Of a stretch of DNA of 11,329 bases, positions 5,637 through 11,329 are shown piece by piece (position 1 is the stretch's first letter; every line of letters begins with the position of its first letter). The position numbers and the translations under genes are program-made. Source of the stretch: Ignavibacteria bacterium (lineage in GTDB: Bacteria > Bacteroidota > Ignavibacteria > Ignavibacteriales > Melioribacteraceae); the NCBI GenBank assembly GCA_027347805.1, contig DAIEQP010000003.1, forward strand, positions 1-11,329, given 5' to 3'. The notes under the pieces are model-generated. The model was given only the letters and a program-made list of their open reading frames with translations, did no database searches and was not told where the DNA came from.

Positions 5637-8600
5637 TTGTTTCCTTCCATTGCAAATTGACATTGAGAACAGTGAGATGTTTTGGGAATAAAGTTTTGTT
5701 TATAAATATTGTCGGCTGCATTTCCGATTACTGATGAAAATTCAATTAATTCCTTCTTATCAATTGTTTTGATAAATATTTCATCAGGATGTTTTAGAAA
5801 GATCAGCCGCAGTTTGAATTTATCAACATTGGGATACAATTTATTAAGAACGTAAGCATAAAACTTCAACTGCGGGAAGTAGCTTTCCGCCCGTTCAGTT
5901 AACTTATTTTCTTTTACTGAATCTGTTTTGTAATCAATTATTGTAAGACTGTCATTTTCATAAATTAGTTTATCAATTATACCATATAAAAACGAATTAC
6001 CATCTTTACAATAAACTTCAAATTCATTTTCATATTTGGAAACATTCTTTAATTCCTGCCAGCATTTTGTTTTGAAAAAATTTTCCAAATCTTCCTGAAG
6101 AGAATCAATCATTCTATCGATCTGCAGAGCATCGAATTCTTCACGAATAAGTTCATTATGTAAAAATTTTCTTACTTCTCCAGGAAAAGATTCACCGGAT
6201 AATGCTTTATGAATTATTTTACCTCTGAGCTGTGCAAATTTAGCAGAACTTTCCTCTTCATTCGGCTGGAACTCATAAATGCTTTCGCTTTCCTTAATCA
6301 ATTTTAGAATCGGAGAATAACCGAGTTCATAAGTTAGTTCATACTTAACAGGGCACTGTTCATACATGCATACTTTTGTTGCGGAAATAATTTCATTTTC
6401 AGGTAAATCAATAATTTTTCCGTTTAAAAGTCTCTTTTCAATAACCGCCGGTTTTTCTTTTTCAATAATCTGATCTGCTGCATCAACATCATGAATAATT
6501 CCGATTTTCAACTCAACACGGTCTGATAATGATATTAACTTTTCATTTTCCATTTTCAGGAATTCAACATTTCCTTCAAGCATAATTTCGTTTTGTGAAA
6601 GATCGCCCTGTAATCCTTTTTGCAGCAGCTGAAAAAACGAACCTTCGGTTGCTTTAAATTCTTTATGAGTTCCGGAAATAAATAAATACTTAACAGCTCT
6701 TGTAACAGCCACATAAAACAAACGTTTTAATTCAGCATCATTTTTCTTCCTGCTCAAATAATTATAATAGGCCACTACGGGAGGGGTTACAAATTTTTCA
6801 AAATATTTTTTCTGCAGAGGAACTTTAGTAAGTATACCCAAATCTTTATCAATCGAAATTGATCTTGCCCGAATATTATCGTTCTGCGTTTTGGTATTTG
6901 TATCGTAAATAAAAACAACATTAAATTCGAGTCCTTTGGATTGATGTATCGTCATTATCTTGATTGAATCATCGTCTTGAATGATTTGTGCCTGTCCCTC
7001 GTCTTCAGTTCCTTCCATCGATTCTTTCAGATAAAGAGCAAAATCAAAAAGATTTTTAAATCCTTTCCTTGTATGTTCACGTGCAATTGAAATTAGTTTA
7101 TCTAAATTAGCCAGTTCCTGATGCGCATCCTGCCCCGCAGAGAGAAAAGCCCAATAACCGCTATCAAGCATAATCTGCCTAATCAATTTATTCGGTTCCT
7201 GTGAGTATGCAAGCAGTCTATGGTTTTCAAGTAATTCAATTGAATTTTTAATCGATTCCTGTTTCTTAGAATGGTTCTTCAGCTTTTCATAAAATGAATT
7301 ACCTGATTCTTCAGAAATCAATAATAATCTTGTATCGGAGTAATTGAAAAAGGGCGAGCGAAGAATTCCAATTAATGCGGAATCGTTCTGCGGTGTTAGC
7401 AAAAAAGAAATGTAATTATATATATCGTAGATTGTCTGCCGCTGATAAAATCCTTTTCCGCCGATAATATTGAAAGGAATATTCATTTTTGTAAAGCATG
7501 TTTCAAGGCTTGAGAAAGAATCTCGCTTTCTGCAAAGAATGGCTATATCACTAAACTTAATCGTTGAGTCGTTTTTAATCAGCTCTAAAATTTTATTTGC
7601 AACAATTATACTTTCTTCAATTTCCCTTTCGGAATCAGCCAGTATAATTTCCACTCCGCCTACTTTCTGATCCGGCTTGGTACAAATTAAATCGCTATGC
7701 TTAACCTCATTAAATTCGCTTCGCGGGTTAGCAAATAGTCGTGCAAAAATTGTATTCGTAAAAAGAACAAGTTTGGGAAACATTCTGAAGCTATGAGGCA
7801 AGTTCAAATTATTTCCCGAATCTCCAAGTCTATTTATATCATTCTTTGTCCGATCAAATATTTCAAGATCTGCTTCCCGAAACATGTAAATACTTTGTTT
7901 CTCATCTCCCACTACAAATAAATTACCCCTTTTAAGATGATTCAAAATCGGCATTATAATTTCATACTGAAGTTCATTTGTATCCTGGTATTCATCAACC
8001 ATTATGAATTTATATTTTTCACTTAGATATTTCTGAACTTCAGTTTTACCAATTATTTTATGAGTAAAGAGTAGAATGTCTTCAAAATCAAGGTAGCTTT
8101 TACTTTTCTTTCTGGCGTTATAAGATCTGCTTATTTTATTAAAAACATTTATAAATGATTTTCCAAATGCTGCCAGCTCAATTTCAGAATCGCCTGATAA
8201 TCGGCATTCAAAAAACAAACTGATTTCATCAAAAATTGTTTCCACTTCATAAATTTCACTTTCGAACTTGTATCGTTCTTTACCAATATAACCTCTTGTC
8301 CGAATCGAACCTTCGGTTGTTAAGATTTCCTTTTTAATTAGTGATAGAAAATGAATTACTTTATTTAGTGAACTATTATTCTTTATTTCGTTCAGGTATT
8401 CGGAAATAGCCACAGAATATTTATTCGAATTATCTGCTGATTGAACATTACTATTGATCTTGCTGACTGAATTCACTAGTTGGTTGATTGACCGGCTTAA
8501 AAGCTTGTTAACGTTTTGCTCAAATTGTGTTTTAAAGTAATCTGCAATTTCATTTTCACTATTTGAATAAAGATGCCCGGATAATTTCTCGATGGCTCTT

Positions 8601-9142
8601 CTTTTTTGAATTGCATCACTCAAAATGGATTTCAACCGCAAAGTAGAACCGAATAAACGAACAAGGTATTTAACATCTGAAGAATTGTTATTATCTAAAA
8701 GAAGATTCTGAATAGTTTCCTCAAGAGCCAGTTCAATTAATTCATTCGCGGTTTGCTGATCAATTGGATAAAAGTTAGCATCAATTTCAGCTTCGGGTGC
8801 GTTTTCTTTCAATAGGTTAATGCAAAACGAATGAATTGTAGAAATGTTTGCTGATACCAGCTCCTGTCTTAGTTTTTCAAGTTTATTCTTTTTTATTCTA
8901 TCGGAAGTATTCTGCAGCTGCTCTTCAATTTCGAGAGATATTTTTTTTTGTAATTCACCGGCGGCTTTATCTGTAAATGTAATTGCAACTATTGAATCCA
9001 GGTCAACATTTTCATTCACATAAATTTCGACGAAACGTTTAGATAAAACAAATGTTTTGCCTGAGCCAGCATTGGCGACGAGTGAAATATTCTTTTTATA
9101 ATCAAGCGCTAATAATTGTTGAGATGTAAGTTGTTTTGTCAT
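5615..9142 (-). CDS. UvrD/AddA-like helicase-nuclease with PD-(D/E)XK and putative Fe-S domain
   Basis: A 1175-residue SF1A helicase fused to a RecB-type nuclease, expected to process double-strand DNA ends for recombination. Helicase motifs in order are Walker A ANAGSGKT (23-30), Ia ITFTDKAAGEL (54-64), Ib STIHSFC (101-107), II VDEYQDT (382-388), III VVGDEKQSIYMFR (410-422), IV HSFR (450-453), V IMTIHQSKGLEF (729-740) and VI FYVAVTRA (809-816). The nuclease domain, from about 915, has RGKIIH (973-978), GIIDK with Asp1057, IIDYKT with Asp1070 and Lys1072, and QLKFYAY (1091-1097). Cys930 in the CPVKYEL element, together with Cys1158, Cys1161 and Cys1170, forms an AddB/Cas4-like four-cysteine set expected to hold a 4Fe-4S cluster. 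Length fits AddA (about 1,200 aa). Its ATG overlaps the kinase stop codon (ATGA). No AddB gene is in the window. Confidence 0.9.
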   Translation of the reverse strand: MTKQLTSQQLLALDYKKNISLVANAGSGKTFVLSKRFVEIYVNENVDLDSIVAITFTDKAAGELQKKISLEIEEQLQNTSDRIKKNKLEKLRQELVSANISTIHSFCINLLKENAPEAEIDANFYPIDQQTANELIELALEETIQNLLLDNNNSSDVKYLVRLFGSTLRLKSILSDAIQKRRAIEKLSGHLYSNSENEIADYFKTQFEQNVNKLLSRSINQLVNSVSKINSNVQSADNSNKYSVAISEYLNEIKNNSSLNKVIHFLSLIKKEILTTEGSIRTRGYIGKERYKFESEIYEVETIFDEISLFFECRLSGDSEIELAAFGKSFINVFNKISRSYNARKKSKSYLDFEDILLFTHKIIGKTEVQKYLSEKYKFIMVDEYQDTNELQYEIIMPILNHLKRGNLFVVGDEKQSIYMFREADLEIFDRTKNDINRLGDSGNNLNLPHSFRMFPKLVLFTNTIFARLFANPRSEFNEVKHSDLICTKPDQKVGGVEIILADSEREIEESIIVANKILELIKNDSTIKFSDIAILCRKRDSFSSLETCFTKMNIPFNIIGGKGFYQRQTIYDIYNYISFLLTPQNDSALIGILRSPFFNYSDTRLLLISEESGNSFYEKLKNHSKKQESIKNSIELLENHRLLAYSQEPNKLIRQIMLDSGYWAFLSAGQDAHQELANLDKLISIAREHTRKGFKNLFDFALYLKESMEGTEDEGQAQIIQDDDSIKIMTIHQSKGLEFNVVFIYDTNTKTQNDNIRARSISIDKDLGILTKVPLQKKYFEKFVTPPVVAYYNYLSRKKNDAELKRLFYVAVTRAVKYLFISGTHKEFKATEGSFFQLLQKGLQGDLSQNEIMLEGNVEFLKMENEKLISLSDRVELKIGIIHDVDAADQIIEKEKPAVIEKRLLNGKIIDLPENEIISATKVCMYEQCPVKYELTYELGYSPILKLIKESESIYEFQPNEEESSAKFAQLRGKIIHKALSGESFPGEVRKFLHNELIREEFDALQIDRMIDSLQEDLENFFKTKCWQELKNVSKYENEFEVYCKDGNSFLYGIIDKLIYENDSLTIIDYKTDSVKENKLTERAESYFPQLKFYAYVLNKLYPNVDKFKLRLIFLKHPDEIFIKTIDKKELIEFSSVIGNAADNIYKQNFIPKTSHCSQCQFAMEGNKCIKLIM
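5642..5648 (-). promoter_or_regulatory. Ribosome binding site deciding the amidase start
   Basis: On the minus strand GGAAGGA is followed by AACAA and ATG. It lies inside the final codons of the helicase gene and selects the start at 5636 over the in-frame ATG at 5663, which has no such element. Confidence 0.8.
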
Positions 9143-11329
9143 TCAGCAACAGGGATATTTATTAAAAATATTGTTCCGTCAGGAGATGTTTTTTCAACAA
9201 TTATCATTCCCTGAATACTTTCCAAGAATTTCTTAGCCATACTTAAACCTAATCCCATACCGCTTTTTTTAGTTGTAAAGTTTTCTTCGAAAATTCTGTT
9301 CACAATTTCTTCAGGTATACCAGTTCCGTTATCCGATACTGAGATAAAACAGTATTTACTTTCCAATTTAGTTTTTATTACAATTTCTGTTGCCTTTGCC
9401 TGAAGAGCATTTCGAATGAGATTAACAAAAGTTCTTTTAAGGTGATCTTTATCAGCATTAATACATATCTCTTTTTCGGAACAATTCAAAGTAACTTTTA
9501 TTTTCTCATGCTGAAAGAGGTCAATTACTTCGTAAATAGTTTTTATTATATCGATCCGTTCTATATTGATGCCGGGCATCCGGGCGAAATTTGAAAACTC
9601 CGAAGCAATATTTTTTAGGGTTTCAATCTGAGATATTAATGTTGATGTCACTTTTTCAAAAATAGAATCGAATTTTGGCGATTTATCTTTATAAGCAATC
9701 ATCAATTGCTGAACGGATAATTTCATCGGCGTAAGGGGATTTTTAATTTCATGCGCAACCTGTTTAGCCATTTCTCGCCATGCTTCCTCTCGTTCAAATT
9801 TTGCAATGTCTTTCTGACTCTGATTTACTTTACTCACCATCAGGTTGAAACCGTCAACCAATTCCTTTATTTCTCCTTTTGAATTATCAATAACTTCTAA
9901 AATATAGTCACCATTCGCCACTGATCGTGTTGCTATCGTTAATTTTCTGATTGGTGAAGATATTTGGCCTGACAAAAATGTGCTTAAGATAATAATCAAC
10001 ACAACAACAAAGGAAAAAATACCGAAGAGAAAAATATCCATCTCATTGGATGATAGAGGGAGCAATATTTGGTTAAATAAGCTGCTTACTTGAATTATGT
10101 ATTGCGTTCCGGCTAAATTTAGAATACGATAGGTTGAATAGAAATTTTTCCCATCAACAATTTCATTTCCGGAATAACTATTATGCTTTTGGATAATCAA
10201 ATCACTGAATGCTTTTGGATTAAGCTGAGAACTTAATAAACCGGATGTGTAAAAACTTTGGTAACCTGAATATGAAATTTTATAACCCGAATAAATTGCA
10301 AAATTTGTATTTAATTCCTTTGAAGCTTTTTCAAACAGCATATTTCTATCGACATTGCTTCGAGATGTATAAAGTTCCAGGTAAGATGATACTTGATTAC
10401 TCTTGTCATTCAATACCCTGGCAAGCATTTCTTCATTTCGTTCATCAGTAATTTCTCTTATATAAAACGCTATTATAAAGAGAGGAATTATCGATACAAA
10501 CAAAAATGCAAGCGCCAATTTTATCCTGAACGATAAAATTCTGCTTCGAAGCGCTTTAAAGTTTACAACTGCGCTGACTAATAGTATTGCTATAATTATA
10601 ATCAGATGAATGAAAAATATTTTGAAGAAATCAGACAAGTTCCAGCTGAATCGTTTTTCAGGTCTTGCTAGTGCTATTATTTTTTCTCCGGATCCAGTGT
10701 CCTGCTTCAGAACAAAAACAAGATTATTTTCCCCATTCAAAATTATTTCTTTCCAGGCTTCATTCGATTTGTCAAATTCAGCATAAATGATTTTATCTTC
10801 TTCCGGTTTGGAAATATTTATATCTCCGTAAGAATTTATAAGCACTTTATCATGATAATCAAACATCCTTACAGCATCTATATCAAGAGCAGAAGAAATT
10901 CCGGCTTTCTCGCGTGAGAAGAATTTTGGCAATACTGAATAATTAAAATGATCTTCGTCGAATGAAGTCGTTATAAGTATATAGAAAGCCTTTCCAACAT
11001 TAGGTTCAATAAGTGTATAACCAGAAATATTTATTTTATTCTCAAAAGCATTAGTCAGTGGAATTATATTTACTCCTTCCCGTTTATTTATTGCGCCGGC
11101 ATTGTCGCCAAGTACATCAAATGCAATTGAAGTAAATCCCCCGAGGTATTTTTTATCTGCATCATAAAATTCTATGGATGAATTGATTCCCTCTTTATAC
11201 AACAAGCTCTGAGTCCATAATTCAAAAGCATAAGCCGAATAATCATCAACCGAATTCATATTAGAGTTAACTTTTGAATTTATTAATGTTTGAAAAACAA
11301 TGAACTGAATCTGATTTGAATTGATTCTA
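9139..11329 (-). CDS. NtrY-like transmembrane sensor histidine kinase, 5' end beyond window
   Basis: The frame stays open from the stop at 9139 to the right edge, giving 729 visible residues, so the ATG at 11259 is probably internal. Numbering from that Met: an extracytoplasmic sensor region (to about 211), TM helices at about 212-234 and 245-267, a second extracytoplasmic region (268-405), a third TM (406-430) and a HAMP domain (about 431-480). The kinase core follows. The HisKA H-box AHEIKNPLTPMKLS (502-515) has phospho-acceptor His503; IKNPLTP is typical of NtrY-type kinases. The HATPase domain has the N-box Asn617 in NLIRNALQA (613-621), the G1 box DNGTGIP (643-649), the F-region FEENFTTKKSG (657-667) and the G2 box GMGLGLS (667-673). 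All catalytic elements are present, so it should be active. No response regulator is visible. It is the first visible gene of the operon with the helicase-nuclease and amidase. The signal sensed is unknown. Confidence 0.88.
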   Translation of the reverse strand, partial: RINSNQIQFIVFQTLINSKVNSNMNSVDDYSAYAFELWTQSLLYKEGINSSIEFYDADKKYLGGFTSIAFDVLGDNAGAINKREGVNIIPLTNAFENKINISGYTLIEPNVGKAFYILITTSFDEDHFNYSVLPKFFSREKAGISSALDIDAVRMFDYHDKVLINSYGDINISKPEEDKIIYAEFDKSNEAWKEIILNGENNLVFVLKQDTGSGEKIIALARPEKRFSWNLSDFFKIFFIHLIIIIAILLVSAVVNFKALRSRILSFRIKLALAFLFVSIIPLFIIAFYIREITDERNEEMLARVLNDKSNQVSSYLELYTSRSNVDRNMLFEKASKELNTNFAIYSGYKISYSGYQSFYTSGLLSSQLNPKAFSDLIIQKHNSYSGNEIVDGKNFYSTYRILNLAGTQYIIQVSSLFNQILLPLSSNEMDIFLFGIFSFVVVLIIILSTFLSGQISSPIRKLTIATRSVANGDYILEVIDNSKGEIKELVDGFNLMVSKVNQSQKDIAKFEREEAWREMAKQVAHEIKNPLTPMKLSVQQLMIAYKDKSPKFDSIFEKVTSTLISQIETLKNIASEFSNFARMPGINIERIDIIKTIYEVIDLFQHEKIKVTLNCSEKEICINADKDHLKRTFVNLIRNALQAKATEIVIKTKLESKYCFISVSDNGTGIPEEIVNRIFEENFTTKKSGMGLGLSMAKKFLESIQGMIIVEKTSPDGTIFLINIPVAE

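Noticed and set aside
5637..5663. Nine-residue N-terminal extension of the amidase starting at ATG 5663
   Set aside because: There is no ribosome site before it, whereas GGAAGGA is correctly spaced before 5636. The shorter form also has a more typical signal peptide.
6360..9142. Defence-system helicase (for example a Gabija or Zorya component)
   Set aside because: Motif order, length and the C-terminal RecB-type nuclease fit AddA/RecB repair enzymes, and no defence partner gene is next to it in the window.
9139..11259. Complete 706-residue histidine kinase starting at 11259
   Set aside because: The frame is open with no stop codon from 11259 to the window edge, there is no ribosome site before 11259, and the first TM helix expected before an extracytoplasmic region is missing.

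Overview
The window is about 11.3 kb of AT-rich bacterial chromosome. It carries eight protein-coding genes, seven on the minus strand and one on the plus strand. I see no rRNA, tRNA, CRISPR array, insertion sequence or phage gene. The base composition, a candidate Bacteroidota-type promoter and the gene content (a secreted xylanase-type lipoprotein, an NtrY-like kinase, a POT transporter, an AddA/RecB-like helicase-nuclease) suggest the Bacteroidota/Chlorobi/Ignavibacteria group, perhaps a polysaccharide-degrading Ignavibacteriales member. That assignment is inference. Two genes run off the window: the 3' end of a GH30 glycosidase on the left and the 5' end of a sensor kinase on the right.

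Left block (1-3025, all minus). In transcription order it holds a CBS-less IMP dehydrogenase/GMP reductase-family enzyme, a strong intrinsic terminator, a YacP-like NYN-domain RNase, a gap of about 125 bp with three short palindromes, a DinB/YfiT-like four-helix protein, and a truncated GH30 lipoprotein xylanase or related glycosidase. These genes share no obvious pathway. The terminator implies at least two transcription units.

Middle (3026-4559). A 187-bp divergent intergenic region with several inverted repeats and a candidate promoter separates the purine enzyme from a plus-strand proton-coupled POT/PTR2-family transporter. The transporter's stop codon abuts the stop codon of the convergent amidase gene with no base between them.

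Right block (4560-11329, all minus) is a tightly packed operon. An NtrY-like histidine kinase with two extracytoplasmic sensor regions overlaps a UvrD/AddA-type helicase-nuclease by 4 bp (ATGA). The helicase gene overlaps a secreted lipoprotein N-acetylmuramoyl-L-alanine amidase by 22 bp. The helicase-nuclease ends in a PD-(D/E)XK domain with an AddB/Cas4-like four-cysteine pattern, and no addB-like gene lies within the window. This operon (envelope sensing, DNA end processing, cell-wall hydrolysis) is the most interesting context here. Most of the window is otherwise ordinary housekeeping and accessory metabolism, and I found no clear evidence of a wholly new system.
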